Positions 13,840 through 23,921 of a stretch of DNA of 64,000 nucleotides are shown here, piece after piece. The notes below the pieces were generated by a model that saw only the letters and a list, made by a program, of their open reading frames with translations, searched no databases and had not been told where the DNA came from. The translations under genes and the position numbers were made by a program. Numbering within the stretch: position 1 is the first letter of the stretch; the number at the start of each line of letters is the position of its first letter. The stretch is from Thermodesulfovibrionales bacterium (GTDB lineage: Bacteria > Nitrospirota > Thermodesulfovibrionia > Thermodesulfovibrionales > Dissulfurispiraceae), in NCBI GenBank assembly GCA_020062545.1, contig JAGUWD010000001.1, positions 62,001 through 126,000 of the forward strand. Direction: 5' to 3'.

Positions 13840-14781
13840 GTGATTTTTTCGAAAAAGAAAAACCCCATTGATTTGATTTTTTCATTTATTACAGGTGTCG
13901 CATCGATATCTGTCATTTTAATCACTGCAGGCATTTTATATGTGCTTTTTACCGAATCTTCACTATCAATAGAAAAATTTGGCTTTTTTAAATTCCTTAC
14001 ATTGGTGGACTGGGATCCTGTAAAAGAATCCTTTGGGGCCGCTGCAGCCCTTTACGGAACACTTATAACCACTGGTTTAGCCCTTATTATTGCCATACCC
14101 ATTGCCGTCGGAGTCGCTATATTTATTACAGAAGTCTCTCCCAATTTCCTGAAAGGTCCTGTGGGGATTGCCATAGAACTTCTGGCAGCCATACCAAGCA
14201 TCATTTACGGCATGTGGGGGCTCTTTACCCTTGCCCCGATTATGGCCAAATATATCGAACCCTTTTTGCAAAAGACCATCGGGGAATTGCCCTTAGTCGG
14301 CATACTGTTTGAAGGCACCCCATTAGGTATAGACCTTCTGACGGCAAGCATGATACTCGGAATAATGATAATTCCCTTTACGGCAAGCATTTCGAGGGAT
14401 GCCTTTAATCTCACGCCAGCAGTTGTGAAGGAATCCGCCTATGCAGTGGGTGCAACAAAGTGGGAGGTAGTAAAAGATATAGTGCTGCCATATTCCAAGC
14501 TGGGTGTCTTTGGAGGGATCGCCATCTCTCTCGGAAGGGCATTGGGTGAGACAATGGCAGTGGCCTTTGTCCTCGGAAACAACAACCAGATAACCACATC
14601 CCTCCTCGATGCAGCAGCCACTGTTACTGTAAAACTCGCAAACGAGTTTACGGAAGCGGATAAAGACATTTATCTTTCCTCATTATACTATCTGGCGCTC
14701 CTGCTCTTTATTATGAGCTTTATTGTTCTGGCTATCGCAAAGTTCCTTATATTAAAGGCAGAAAGGAGATACCAGAGGTGA
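13840..14781 (+). CDS. pstC: Phosphate ABC permease PstC
   Basis: 313 residues, six predicted transmembrane helices. It carries the EAA-type cytoplasmic loop (ESAYAVGATKWEVVKDIVLP) that contacts PstB, and the family segment SLGRALGETMAVAFVLGN. It forms the inner-membrane channel with PstA. The start is GTG 13840 with AAGGAG about 10 bp upstream. Its last 4 bp overlap pstA (GTGA), so it is tightly coupled within the operon. It lies about 160 bp after pstS, beyond the intercistronic hairpin. Confidence 0.95.
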   Translation: MIFSKKKNPIDLIFSFITGVASISVILITAGILYVLFTESSLSIEKFGFFKFLTLVDWDPVKESFGAAAALYGTLITTGLALIIAIPIAVGVAIFITEVSPNFLKGPVGIAIELLAAIPSIIYGMWGLFTLAPIMAKYIEPFLQKTIGELPLVGILFEGTPLGIDLLTASMILGIMIIPFTASISRDAFNLTPAVVKESAYAVGATKWEVVKDIVLPYSKLGVFGGIAISLGRALGETMAVAFVLGNNNQITTSLLDAAATVTVKLANEFTEADKDIYLSSLYYLALLLFIMSFIVLAIAKFLILKAERRYQR

Positions 14782-15620
14782 GGCGCGAAAGATTGAGGGT
14801 TATACAGAGCCGTATCGCCTTTGTTCTAAGCACCCTTACCGCCCTGTTTGGTATTTTCTGGCTCGTGTTCATTATCGGAGATGTCCTTATTCACGGCATA
14901 GGAGCGCTGAATATAAATTTATTCATAAAAGACCCGGCCCCGGCAGGTGTAGAGGGAGGCGGCTTGAGGAACGCATTTGTAGGGCATCTGCTGATAACCC
15001 TGTTTGCAACATTGATAGGTGTACCTGTAGGAGTGCTCGGCGGAACATTCCTTGCGGAATACGCCAGGGGAAAAAGGATTGCACAGATTATAAGTATCCT
15101 TTCGGACATAATGGTCAGTGTTCCTGCCATTGTGGTCGGTACATTCGTATATGCCATCATCGTAAAACCTCTCGGTCATTTCAGCGGCTGGGCAGGGGCT
15201 GTTGCACTCGCAATGATAATGATTCCAGTTGTCCTGAGGACAACGGAAGATATGCTCTCACTCGTATCGTGGACAGTCAGGGAGGCCGCATTTGCCCTCG
15301 GCGCACCATATTATAAAGTAATTATACAGGTTGTTTACCGCGGCGCAGCTACTGGAATACTCACAGGAATACTGCTTTCCATCGCAAGGGTGACGGGTGA
15401 GGCAGCGCCCCTTTTATTTACAGCATTTAACAATTCATTCTTCTCTACTAACATGAATGAACCGATAGCTTCCCTTACGGTATCCATATTCCAGTATGCC
15501 ATGGGGCCCTATGAGAGCTGGCACACACAGGCATGGGCTGCGTCTCTGATGATTACGGTATTCATTCTCATTATTACAATACTTGGAAGGCTCATAATAA
15601 AATGGAGGTATAAGAAGTGA
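14778..15620 (+). CDS. pstA: Phosphate ABC permease PstA
   Basis: 280 residues, about six transmembrane helices. The coupling loop [21 protein letters not shown] and the following [14 protein letters not shown] are PstA signatures. It pairs with PstC to form the membrane pore. GTG start overlapping the pstC stop by 4 bp; its stop overlaps the pstB GTG start by 4 bp. The length is normal for the family. No unusual features. Confidence 0.95.
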   Translation: MRRERLRVIQSRIAFVLSTLTALFGIFWLVFIIGDVLIHGIGALNINLFIKDPAPAGVEGGGLRNAFVGHLLITLFATLIGVPVGVLGGTFLAEYARGKRIAQIISILSDIMVSVPAIVVGTFVYAIIVKPLGHFSGWAGAVALAMIMIPVVLRTTEDMLSLVSWTVREAAFALGAPYYKVIIQVVYRGAATGILTGILLSIARVTGEAAPLLFTAFNNSFFSTNMNEPIASLTVSIFQYAMGPYESWHTQAWAASLMITVFILIITILGRLIIKWRYKK

Positions 15621-16381
15621 CAGGACAGATAGAGATCGAGGCCAAAAATCTCAACTTTTATTATGCAGGCGACATCCATGCCCTGAAGCAGGTAAGCCTC
15701 TCTGCCTATAAAAATAATGTTACATCATTAATAGGACCTTCCGGCTGCGGAAAAACCACACTCCTCAGATGCTTTAACAGAATGCATGACCTGTATCCTA
15801 AGAACAGATATGAGGGTGAAATAATCTTTCAGGGCACGAATATCCTTTCCAATGACATCGACATCATCAACCTCAGGAGCCGTATTGGAATGGTCTTTCA
15901 AAAACCGACTCCATTCCCCATGACCATATTCGATAATATCGCATACGGCCTCAGATTGAAAGGAATAAAAAATCGGTCTGAACTTTCAGGGAAAGTGGAA
16001 AAGGCCATTAAAGACGCAGCGCTATGGGACGAAGTGAAGGATAAACTCAATGTCAGCGCTTACGAGCTTTCAGGCGGACAGCAGCAGCGGCTTGTTATCG
16101 CACGGGCATTGGCTGTGGAGCCTGAGGTTCTCCTCTTTGACGAGCCCACATCGGCCCTCGACCCCATATCCACAGCCAAGATAGAAGAACTTATTGTCCA
16201 GTTGAAAAGCAAGGTTACCATAATTATCGTTACCCACAACATGCAGCAGGCAGCAAGAATATCGGACTGGACGGGATTTATGATGCTGGGTGAATTGATC
16301 GAGTTTGACAAAACCGACAAGATTTTCACAGCCCCCTCTGAAAAGCTTACAGAGGACTATATCACAGGGAGGTTTGGATAA
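15617..16381 (+). CDS. pstB: Phosphate ABC ATPase PstB
   Basis: 254 residues with Walker [10 protein letters not shown] near 38, Q-loop FQKPTPFP, signature LSGGQQQR, Walker [12 protein letters not shown] and switch His in [15 protein letters not shown] is typical of PstB rather than other ABC ATPases. It powers phosphate import from the cytoplasmic side. GTG start overlapping pstA; its stop codon overlaps the phoU ATG by one base. Confidence 0.96.
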   Translation: MTGQIEIEAKNLNFYYAGDIHALKQVSLSAYKNNVTSLIGPSGCGKTTLLRCFNRMHDLYPKNRYEGEIIFQGTNILSNDIDIINLRSRIGMVFQKPTPFPMTIFDNIAYGLRLKGIKNRSELSGKVEKAIKDAALWDEVKDKLNVSAYELSGGQQQRLVIARALAVEPEVLLFDEPTSALDPISTAKIEELIVQLKSKVTIIIVTHNMQQAARISDWTGFMMLGELIEFDKTDKIFTAPSEKLTEDYITGRFG

Positions 16382-17043
16382 TGACCAGGTTTGACGAAGA
16401 GTTAATGCATCTCAAAGAGATGGTCCTTAGGATGGGTGCAATGGTGGAGAGTTCTATTAAAGATTCGGTAAAGTCCCTTGTAGAAAGGAATGACGACCTC
16501 GCAAAGGCCGTTATAGAAAGGGATCATCAGATAAACGCCCTCGATGTGCATATAGATGAGGAATGCATCAGGCTTATAGCATTGATGCAACCCATGGCAG
16601 GGGATCTAAGATTTCTAACAACGGCAATGAAGATAACTACAGACCTTGAAAGAATGGGAGATAATGCTGTTAATATAGCAGAGAGGGCACTTGAACTCAA
16701 CAGGGAACCTATACTTAAACCTTACATTGACATCCCCCATATGAGCCAGATAGCACAGGGAATGACGAGGGACGCCCTTGACGCATTCGTGCGCAGGGAC
16801 AAGAAGCTTGCAATGGATGTGATAATGAGGGATGACGAAGTAGATGACCTGAAATACGGGATACTTGAAGAACTGATCTCCTTTATGATAAGGGATCCCA
16901 ATACCGTATACAGGGCAATGAAGATAAGTTTTATTGCACAGTACCTCGAAAGGATCGCTGACCATGCCACAAATATTGCCGAGATGGTTGTATACCTTGT
17001 GGCCGGAAAGATTATAAGACACATGACATTGCCAACAGAATAG
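16381..17043 (+). CDS. phoU: Phosphate signalling regulator PhoU
   Basis: 220 residues, all-helical, with two copies of the PhoU repeat: LKEMVLRMGAMVE, and later MTRDALDAFVRRD. Each is followed by a metal-binding helix (DLERMGDNAVNIAERA, then YLERIADHATNIAEMV). PhoU links the Pst transporter to the PhoR kinase and keeps the Pho regulon off in high phosphate. It is the final gene of the pst operon; no phoB or phoR is present in the window. The stop codon lies in the first bases of the 17041-17115 inverted repeat shared with the convergent cheB. Confidence 0.95.
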   Translation: MTRFDEELMHLKEMVLRMGAMVESSIKDSVKSLVERNDDLAKAVIERDHQINALDVHIDEECIRLIALMQPMAGDLRFLTTAMKITTDLERMGDNAVNIAERALELNREPILKPYIDIPHMSQIAQGMTRDALDAFVRRDKKLAMDVIMRDDEVDDLKYGILEELISFMIRDPNTVYRAMKISFIAQYLERIADHATNIAEMVVYLVAGKIIRHMTLPTE

Positions 17044-17115
17044 CTCATGGCTGATAGCTCATAGTCTTTAATTACCATCCATAATCGTGAACTATGAGCT
17101 ATCAGCCATGAGCTA
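17041..17115. repeat. 25-bp perfect inverted repeat between phoU and cheB
   Basis: The left arm 17041-17065 (TAGCTCATGGCTGATAGCTC plus five bases) is exactly complementary to 17091-17115. The element holds the phoU stop in its left arm and, on the other strand, the last CheB codons and stop in its right arm. It probably acts as a bidirectional transcript end, without a U-tract. Confidence 0.8.
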
Positions 17116-18139
17116 ATAAAGATGCTATTTCCTCCAGCGATGCAACCTTGTCCGCAGCACCCAGTTCTATCGCCCTTTTTGGCATACCGAATACAACAGA
17201 GGACGCCTCATCCTGGGCAATAGTAATTGCCCCTGCCTCTTTCATTTCGAGCATTCCCCTCGCACCGTCTTCACCCATACCTGTCAGAATAACACCCACG
17301 GCATTTCTGCCTGCATATTTTGCTACCGACCTGAAAAGCACATCCACAGAAGGCCTCACAAAATTAACCATTGGCCCGTCAATAATCTCCACATAATACA
17401 TTGCGCCGTTCCTTTTTACTGTCATGTGGTGATTCCCCGGTGCTATAAATGCAGTACCCCTCATTACCCTGTCTCCTGAAACCGCCTCTTTCACATCAAT
17501 CTTCGATATGGAATTAAGCCTTTCTGCAAAAGAACTGGTGAAAACCGGAGGCATATGCTGGACTATAACAATCCCCGGCGTTGATTCAGGCAGTGAGGTT
17601 ATTATCTCGGTAATCGCCTGTGTTCCTCCTGTTGATGCTCCTATGGCAATTATTTTGTCTGAGGTCGAGGTTAAGGCTGAGGTTGAGGAAGACGTCTTAA
17701 CCTTAGTCCCAACCTTAACCTTCCTCACCTTTGCCTTTGCAGCAAGCCTCACTTTTTTAATAATCTCGTTACCGAGGTTGATAACACCATTTGATACATC
17801 AATTGACGGCTTGGTCACATAATCAATTGCTCCCAACTCAAGTGCTTTCAGAGTAGTCTCGCATCCCTTCTGTGTTAATGCGCTCACCATAACAACAGGG
17901 ATGGGGTCTGTCCTCATTAACTCTTCAAGAAAGATAAGTCCATCCATCCTCGGCATCTCCACATCAAGGGTAATTACATCGGGCTTTAAATCCCTGACCT
18001 TGTTTTTCGCAAAAATAGGGTCTTGAGCAGTTCCGATAACCTCGATATCATCTGCCTGATTCAGTATCTCTGTCAGCAGATGCCTTATAACTGCCGAGTC
18101 GTCTATTATCAAAACCTTGATTTTATTGACTGATATCAT
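17102..18139 (-). CDS. cheB: Chemotaxis protein-glutamate methylesterase CheB
   Basis: About 345 residues. A receiver domain has the phosphoacceptor Asp in TLDVEMPRMDG; the C-terminal methylesterase has the catalytic triad Ser (GASTGG), His (QHMPP) and Asp (GMGEDGARG). It demethylates or deamidates receptors to reset adaptation. ATG 18139 is preferred (GAGG about 9 bp upstream, 17-bp overlap with cheD); the track start is six codons earlier. The linker between domains (KVGTKVKTSSSTSALTSTSD) is encoded by a palindromic repeat. The last codons AHG and the stop come from the 17041-17115 element. It is the last gene of the operon. Confidence 0.93.
   Translation of the reverse strand: MISVNKIKVLIIDDSAVIRHLLTEILNQADDIEVIGTAQDPIFAKNKVRDLKPDVITLDVEMPRMDGLIFLEELMRTDPIPVVMVSALTQKGCETTLKALELGAIDYVTKPSIDVSNGVINLGNEIIKKVRLAAKAKVRKVKVGTKVKTSSSTSALTSTSDKIIAIGASTGGTQAITEIITSLPESTPGIVIVQHMPPVFTSSFAERLNSISKIDVKEAVSGDRVMRGTAFIAPGNHHMTVKRNGAMYYVEIIDGPMVNFVRPSVDVLFRSVAKYAGRNAVGVILTGMGEDGARGMLEMKEAGAITIAQDEASSVVFGMPKRAIELGAADKVASLEEIASLLAHG
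17661..17726. repeat. In-frame repeat in the CheB linker
   Basis: gaggtt/aacctc words around the palindrome AAGACGTCTT encode a Thr/Ser/Lys-rich linker between receiver and methylesterase domains. Confidence 0.6.
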
Positions 18140-18596
18140 CTTTTGCATCCTCAAGTTTTTTTACAAATACCCGTCCTGTTGCAGTATAGAAAACTATCTT
18201 TACGGCAAATTCAGGACATAAGAGTTCCTTTACAATAGGAATGCCGTATTTCTTAAGCATCTCTTTTGCTGTTTTGACATTTTCCGCACCAACATCGAGG
18301 TCTTCGCCCATGCCCTTTGTTACCTTACCTCCACCAAATACCTTAGCCTTGATGTATGAAGAATTTGCTCCGATGCTAACAAAATCTTCAACCAATCTTT
18401 TTATTGACTCCTGTCCAGAATAAGCAGGATTTTTCAACCCGGACATAACATAAGGAACCATGAAATGGTTCATCCCACCAGCCTTTAAAGATTCATCATA
18501 GAGGCATACAGAAACGCATGAGCCGAGGACAGTCTCCAGTACAGCAGGCTCCCTGCAAACAACTATATCACCAATATTGAGCGTTATTTTTCTCAT
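18123..18596 (-). CDS. cheD: Chemoreceptor deamidase CheD
   Basis: 157 residues. The catalytic segment LGSCVSVCLYD has the active Cys, with His in GMNHFMVPY and Thr later, typical of CheD. It deamidates receptor glutamines and can bind CheC-like partners, though no cheC is present here. It lies 21 bp after cheR and overlaps cheB by 17 bp. The N-terminus MRKITLNIGDIVV matches the usual family start. Confidence 0.93.
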   Translation of the reverse strand: MRKITLNIGDIVVCREPAVLETVLGSCVSVCLYDESLKAGGMNHFMVPYVMSGLKNPAYSGQESIKRLVEDFVSIGANSSYIKAKVFGGGKVTKGMGEDLDVGAENVKTAKEMLKKYGIPIVKELLCPEFAVKIVFYTATGRVFVKKLEDAKDDISQ

Positions 18597-18617
18597 AAAT
18601 CAAGCCAAATTGAGCGG

Positions 18618-19508
18618 TTATATCTTCTTATACACAGTTATGAAAACAGGTTTAAATCCATTGCTGCCGAGCATGGTTTCCGAGTGCCCTAAAAAAAGAT
18701 AGCCGCTGTCGGACAGATGCCTGTGAAACATCGAGAGCACATGCTGCTTCATGCCCTCATCGAAATATATCATTACATTCCTGCAGAATATAACATCGAA
18801 CTTCCTCTTAAACGGATATGCCCCTTCTTTGAGGTTTAGCCTCCTGAATCTTATCATGTCTTTCAAAAAATCCCTGACTTTTACCTTTCCGATATTCTCT
18901 CCTGTACCTCTTAAAAAATATCGGCGCACAATATCTTCGGGCATGTCCGAAACAGCTTCATATTCATAGATTCCGCTCCATGCTGCATCCAATACCTTTG
19001 TAGATATATCTGTGGCAAGGACCTTTATATCCCAGCCTCGCATATCACCTAAAGCTTCGCACAATGTAATCGCAATTGAATAAGGCTCTTCTCCTGTAGA
19101 ACAGCCAGCGCTCCATATCCTTATAGTCTTTTCGGAGGACTTTATTCTCAACAGTTCCGGCATAGTTTTGTTCTTCAGGTATTCGAAATGATGGTTTTCC
19201 CTGAAAAAATGCGTGGTGTTGGTGGAGATACAGTTAAGCATCTCCACCAGTTCGTCGCTGTCATCTTCCACCATTCTGTAGTATTCGTGAAGGCTGTCGA
19301 TGCCTAATTTCTTCAGCCTCCTCAAGAGTCTCGATGAAAGAAGACCCTTTTTCTGACTGCTGAGCCTTATCCCCGCAGTTTTGTATATCAGATTCTGAAA
19401 CAATCCGAATATCTCATCGCTCAGGGGAATTTCACAAGGGGGACTTTGTCCCCCTTGTGCTTTAAAACTCTTCAAACCCTCCATTTGATTTTCCTTCTGC
19501 TTCTGCAT
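18618..19508 (-). CDS. cheR: Chemotaxis methyltransferase CheR
   Basis: 296 residues. An N-terminal helical domain is followed by the SAM-binding domain ([15 protein letters not shown] near 142, and [13 protein letters not shown]). It methylates receptor glutamates. ATG 19508 has AGGGGAG 7 bp upstream and lies inside the end of the receptor gene (47-bp overlap). The first 25 residues are not conserved: [13 protein letters not shown] is encoded by a perfect 12-bp-stem palindrome at 19433-19459. Confidence 0.92.
   Translation of the reverse strand: MQKQKENQMEGLKSFKAQGGQSPPCEIPLSDEIFGLFQNLIYKTAGIRLSSQKKGLLSSRLLRRLKKLGIDSLHEYYRMVEDDSDELVEMLNCISTNTTHFFRENHHFEYLKNKTMPELLRIKSSEKTIRIWSAGCSTGEEPYSIAITLCEALGDMRGWDIKVLATDISTKVLDAAWSGIYEYEAVSDMPEDIVRRYFLRGTGENIGKVKVRDFLKDMIRFRRLNLKEGAYPFKRKFDVIFCRNVMIYFDEGMKQHVLSMFHRHLSDSGYLFLGHSETMLGSNGFKPVFITVYKKI
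19433..19459. repeat. Perfect 27-bp palindrome in cheR 5' end
   Basis: CACAAGGGGGAC, three T, then GTCCCCCTTGTG: a 12-bp perfect stem with a 3-nt loop inside coding sequence, just past the end of the mcp gene. It resembles a terminator stem without a U-tract and could tune cheRDB expression below the receptor. Confidence 0.75.
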
Positions 19509-21207
19509 GAACTACTCCCCTGCGTGGAGCGGCTGAAGCATGAGCCAGAACAGGCTGCGCCACCTTTTCTGCCCTTTTCGGCTCTAAGCGTTGAATCGTC
19601 TTTTTTGCAGGACTAACACTTTCGCCTTTCACCTTTGCCTCCCTTTCAGCACCAAATGCCTCATCAACCTTAAAGAATGATATAAGATTCATCAGTTCCT
19701 TTGCCTGTGCTGCCAGCTCCTCTGCTGATGCAGACGTCTCTTCTACAAGGGCTGCATTCTGCTGCGTCATCTGGTCTATCTGCGTTACTGCTGTGTTGAC
19801 CTGATTTATCCCTGCTGCCTGCTCCTGTGCCGATGCTGCAACCTCATCCATCAGATCAGCTACCTTTTTTACGCCGAGGCTTATTTCCTCGAGCTTCTTG
19901 TTCAGTTCCTGCGCAAGCTGCACTCCCTTTCCTGTCTTCTCCACGCTGTCTTCTATAAGCACTGTTATCTCTTTTGCTGACTGTGATGCCCTCTGTGCAA
20001 GATTCCTGATTTCAGAAGCAACAACCGCAAAACCCTTGCCATGCTCTCCTGCCCTTGCTGCCTCAACCGCTGCATTCAACGCAAGCAGGTTTGTCTGGAA
20101 TGCTATCTCTTCTATCACATTCGATATGTTCGCTATTTTGCTGGATGATTTGTTTATTTCGTCCATCGCGGTTATCGTATCGCCCATCACCTTAATACCC
20201 GACTCTGCCGAGGTCTTTGCCGATTGTGCAAGCTTATTTGCCTCTCTTGCATTATCCGCAGTCTGCCTGATCGATGCGGACATCTCTTCCATAGTGGAAG
20301 ATGTCTCTTCAACAGAGGCTGCCTGCTCGGTTATCCTCTGCGAAAAGTTCTGATTCACCTCTGCTATTTGGTCCGCTGCTACAGATACCTGATTCGATGC
20401 CTCTATGGTCTGAGATGTAATCCTTTTAAGATTTTTGACCATGTTTTCCATTGCTGTCAGCAATTGTCCTGTCTCATCCTTACCGGTAATCTCTATCTTT
20501 GCTGTCAGATCCCCTCCTGCTATCTGATTTGCTGCAACAACCGCCCTGCTTAATGGGAGCGTGATGCTGCGGGTGACTAAAAAAATAATTGCAACAGCCA
20601 TTGCCAGTGCAATAACTCCGAGAATAATCATAAGATTTCGGGCGTTCAGGTATCCCTGCTTCGCCTCCTTGCCGCCAGTTTCCATCAGGTCATTCTGGAA
20701 TTTAATAAGCTTGTCAATTGCATCCATGTAGGACAACTGCACAGGACGAATCTTGGTTAACAGCGATGTCTTTGCCTCGTCCTTTTTGCCATTTTCTATT
20801 AATTTCATAAAACTTTCCTGCTCATTGATATAGGCAGAACGAAGATCTTTAACAGCCTTAATGATTTCCTTTCCTTTTTCGGACTTGATTGTCTTTTCAA
20901 GCTTATCGATATTTTCCCCAATACTCTTCCTGGATTCTCTTATTCCTTCAATTTCTTTTATCACGCTGTTTTTGTCATCCATAATAATGATGTTGCGCAT
21001 AGACCTTGCAATACGGTTAACACCATCAATGATATTGTTTGCCCACACGGTTTTTGGATACCTGTCATGCACAATAATATCTAACTGCTTATCAATGGAT
21101 GCAAGCCTCGTAACCCCTGTAAATGCAATGACCAGCATCAGCATAATAAGCATGCCAAAGCCCAGCACTAACCTTGTCCCGATTTTCATGTTCTTGAACA
21201 CTGACAT
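19462..21207 (-). CDS. Methyl-accepting chemotaxis protein, periplasmic 4-helix type
   Basis: 581 residues. TM1 is near 13-32 ([17 protein letters not shown]). A periplasmic four-helix-bundle domain runs to about 185 and includes the conserved DRYP segment. TM2 is near 190-210, then HAMP, then a full MA signalling domain with the hairpin [22 protein letters not shown] (in part). The C-terminus ends GGFEEF*, which could serve as a CheR-docking tail of the xWxxF kind, with Phe in place of Trp. The ligand is unknown. It overlaps cheR by 47 bp and lies downstream of cheW. Confidence 0.92.
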   Translation of the reverse strand: MSVFKNMKIGTRLVLGFGMLIMLMLVIAFTGVTRLASIDKQLDIIVHDRYPKTVWANNIIDGVNRIARSMRNIIIMDDKNSVIKEIEGIRESRKSIGENIDKLEKTIKSEKGKEIIKAVKDLRSAYINEQESFMKLIENGKKDEAKTSLLTKIRPVQLSYMDAIDKLIKFQNDLMETGGKEAKQGYLNARNLMIILGVIALAMAVAIIFLVTRSITLPLSRAVVAANQIAGGDLTAKIEITGKDETGQLLTAMENMVKNLKRITSQTIEASNQVSVAADQIAEVNQNFSQRITEQAASVEETSSTMEEMSASIRQTADNAREANKLAQSAKTSAESGIKVMGDTITAMDEINKSSSKIANISNVIEEIAFQTNLLALNAAVEAARAGEHGKGFAVVASEIRNLAQRASQSAKEITVLIEDSVEKTGKGVQLAQELNKKLEEISLGVKKVADLMDEVAASAQEQAAGINQVNTAVTQIDQMTQQNAALVEETSASAEELAAQAKELMNLISFFKVDEAFGAEREAKVKGESVSPAKKTIQRLEPKRAEKVAQPVLAHASAAPRRGVVHAEAEGKSNGGFEEF

Positions 21208-21249
21208 TTTTACCTCCTTTAAATTCGTTCATTATTCATCGACTATAAA

Positions 21250-21765
21250 CTATGAACTGACTTGTTCGCTCACTGTTAACTGTTCATTGATAACCGATGC
21301 CTCTTCCTCTGTGAGGACTTTATTAACATCCAGAATAAGCACAAGCCTGTCTCCTACCTTTCCCATTCCCTTAATGAAATCTGTTCTTATCTTTGTCCCA
21401 AAGGATGGCGTAGCTGAGATGGATTCATCAGACAAATACATCACATCGGATACGGCATCTACAATAACTCCCATTACACCCTTTGAAAATTCTGTAACAA
21501 TTACACATGTGTGCTTCTGATAGTTTCTGGATCCCATCCCGAATTTCTGCTTCAAATCAACAACAGGGATTATTGTGCCCCGAAGATTAATAACGCCTTT
21601 GAAAAAATCAGGGAGATGGGGAACCTTTGTGACATTGCCGAATTCAATAATCTCCCTGATATTCAGGGCATCAAAGGCATACTCTTCATCATTAAGGCTG
21701 AATGTTACATACTCCTGACCTTCTGAACGGATTCCTGTTTCCCTTTCTGCCAATACCTGCGTCAT
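21250..21765 (-). CDS. cheW: Chemotaxis coupling protein CheW
   Basis: 171 residues with two SH3-like subdomains. Typical segments are VTFSLNDEEYAFDALNIREI and GVINLRGTIIPVVDL. It couples receptors to CheA. Its C-terminus (EQLTVSEQVSS) and the downstream intergenic bases are made of gttcat/aactat repeat words like those at 11751 and 17041, so the native end may have been altered by a repeat. It lies 38 bp after cheA and 42 bp before the mcp. Confidence 0.92.
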   Translation of the reverse strand: MTQVLAERETGIRSEGQEYVTFSLNDEEYAFDALNIREIIEFGNVTKVPHLPDFFKGVINLRGTIIPVVDLKQKFGMGSRNYQKHTCVIVTEFSKGVMGVIVDAVSDVMYLSDESISATPSFGTKIRTDFIKGMGKVGDRLVLILDVNKVLTEEEASVINEQLTVSEQVSS

Positions 21766-21803
21766 AAAGACCTCCTCCCTTTTCTTTCTAAGTAATCAAG
21801 GGA

Positions 21804-23921
21804 TTAAGTAGTTACTTGTTTTTTTACCATTTCTGCAATCCCAGGCACATCTAAAACCAGCGCCACCCTGCCGTCACCAAGTATTGTCCCTCCTGCTATG
21901 CCTCTAACTTTAGGCGTTGCAGTACCCAGATTCTTTATAACAATCTGTTGTTCTCCAAGAAGCTCATCAGCCAGAAGGCCGTATTTTCTGCCTTCATGCA
22001 TTGTAACTATCACAATCGCATCCCACGGGTCTTTCTTCCACGATGTTATGCCTAAAATCTCATAGAGTCGCATCAACGGAATATATTCGCCTCTCACATT
22101 TATCACCTCTACCTTTTCATTAAGCGACTTGACTTCCATCCTGTTCGGTCTGAGGGACTCCACAACCGATGTTATAGGTATTACAAAAATTTCTTCGCCT
22201 ATGAGCACCGTAAGGCCGTCTATTATTGCGAGAGTCAGGGGGAGCTTAATTGATATAGTTGTGCCAGTGTCCTGCCTTGTCCGGATATATACCTTCCCGT
22301 TAAGGGACTCTATATTCTTCTTGACCACATCCATCCCCACCCCTCTGCCGGATACATCCGTTACGGTATCCGCGGTCGAAAAGCCGGGCATGAATATCAG
22401 ATTGCATATCTGTTCGTCAGTAAGGCCCTGGTCGTTCGTTATTATTCCTTTCGACATTGCGTTTTGAACTATCTTTTCCTTATTAAGCCCCCTTCCGTCG
22501 TCTTCCACATCTATGTAAACAGCGTCTCCCATCTGATAGGCGCTGAGGTGGATCGTCCCTTTTTCGGGTTTTCCTTTATTCAGCCGTTCTTGAGGCGTTT
22601 CGATCCCGTGGTCTATGGAGTTGCGTATCAGATGCACCAGTGGGTCCGCTATCTTCTCGAGCACGCCCTTGTCGAGTTCCGTATCTTCGCCTGTAATAAT
22701 AAGCTCTATATCTTTGTTTTTCGATGCTGAAAGCTCTCTAACAAGCCTTATGAACCTCTGAAAAATCTCTCCCACAGGTAGCATCCTGAGAGACATTGCG
22801 CTTTCCTGAATATCCTTCCCTATCCTCTGGAGCTGGGAAAAGAGCGCCTCCATATTTTGCGCTGAATTATGAGTCATGAGAGATCCGTTTTTGCCGTTGC
22901 CGCCATTATCCGTTACCGACAACCAATTGCCGCCTTGAATGGCCTGCTGGAACATAGAGTGTATTATTACCATCTCGCCGACGATGTTTATAAGGTGATC
23001 GAGCTTGCCGAGGTCGACCCTGATAGTGGACGAAACCGATTTTTTGAATGAATCCATCTTGATGTTTCTCTGTTTCTCCAGCGCCTTCTCTACATTAACA
23101 GGAGAAACTTTGCCCTGTTCTGCAAGTATCTCGCCCAATCTTTTTTGGCTTTTCAAGGCATCCTCCACATCTTCTGCCTTTACAACGCCTTCATCTATAA
23201 GCATCTTGCCTATAAAAGGCACGTCCTTTCCAGTGGTTGATACAGGGAATATCTTTATCTCGCTTCCTTCCTCGACAAACTCAAATACATTCTTTATTTC
23301 TGACGCATCTTTATCTGTTCTAAGCTGTATGTCCCATCTGAGATACAGGTTTTCAGGGTTCATATCTGAAAGTGCGGGAACGGCCTCCGTAAGGCACTTG
23401 ATGCTCACAATCTCGCCAATGCCTCTCAGATCATCTATTATCATCGCGGGGTCTATTCCCCTTTTAAATAGGTCGTGGGACGGGGCAAAGATAATCTTAA
23501 ATGTCTTTATCTCTTGACTCTTGCCCCCTGACTCCGGACTCTTTTTTATCTCTTCCATACGTTTCAGCAGCCCCTCGCATCTGCCGAAATCGAAGACTGT
23601 TTCCGATGCCACGCATCCAACCATCTCCTTTATCATATCTGTGGCATCAAGGAGGGTATTAATTAATTCTTTATCAGGGCTCAGCTTCTCCTGCCGCACC
23701 ATATCGAGTATCTCTTCCATGTGATGGGTGAATGCAGATATATCTTTCAATCCTATGCTTCCGCTTGAGCCCTTTATTGTATGCGCGGCCCTGAAAATGG
23801 TGTTCAGCAGTTCTTTGTCTTCAGAAGATTTTTCGAACTGCAGGAGTCCGTCCTCAAGCTCTGCTATCCTTTCCATTGCCTCATCAACAAAGATAGAGTA
23901 AAGTTTTTTGAAGTCAACCAT
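21804..23921 (-). CDS. cheA: Chemotaxis histidine kinase CheA
   Basis: 705 residues. P1 HPt domain with the phospho-His in AAHTIKGSSGSIGL near 48; then a repeat-encoded linker (KSPESGGKSQE). Next is a domain resembling the GspE/MshEN N-terminus (FIGKMLIDEGVV, then LGEILAEQGKV, near 230-270). Then come the dimerisation helices, an HATPase with N-box LVHLIRNSIDHG and G-box VSGRGVGMDVV, and a C-terminal CheW-like domain. It phosphorylates CheY and CheB. It overlaps the upstream HPt gene by 8 bp. The MshEN-like insert is unusual and could sense a ligand such as c-di-GMP. That last point is inference. Confidence 0.94.
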   Translation of the reverse strand: MVDFKKLYSIFVDEAMERIAELEDGLLQFEKSSEDKELLNTIFRAAHTIKGSSGSIGLKDISAFTHHMEEILDMVRQEKLSPDKELINTLLDATDMIKEMVGCVASETVFDFGRCEGLLKRMEEIKKSPESGGKSQEIKTFKIIFAPSHDLFKRGIDPAMIIDDLRGIGEIVSIKCLTEAVPALSDMNPENLYLRWDIQLRTDKDASEIKNVFEFVEEGSEIKIFPVSTTGKDVPFIGKMLIDEGVVKAEDVEDALKSQKRLGEILAEQGKVSPVNVEKALEKQRNIKMDSFKKSVSSTIRVDLGKLDHLINIVGEMVIIHSMFQQAIQGGNWLSVTDNGGNGKNGSLMTHNSAQNMEALFSQLQRIGKDIQESAMSLRMLPVGEIFQRFIRLVRELSASKNKDIELIITGEDTELDKGVLEKIADPLVHLIRNSIDHGIETPQERLNKGKPEKGTIHLSAYQMGDAVYIDVEDDGRGLNKEKIVQNAMSKGIITNDQGLTDEQICNLIFMPGFSTADTVTDVSGRGVGMDVVKKNIESLNGKVYIRTRQDTGTTISIKLPLTLAIIDGLTVLIGEEIFVIPITSVVESLRPNRMEVKSLNEKVEVINVRGEYIPLMRLYEILGITSWKKDPWDAIVIVTMHEGRKYGLLADELLGEQQIVIKNLGTATPKVRGIAGGTILGDGRVALVLDVPGIAEMVKKQVTT

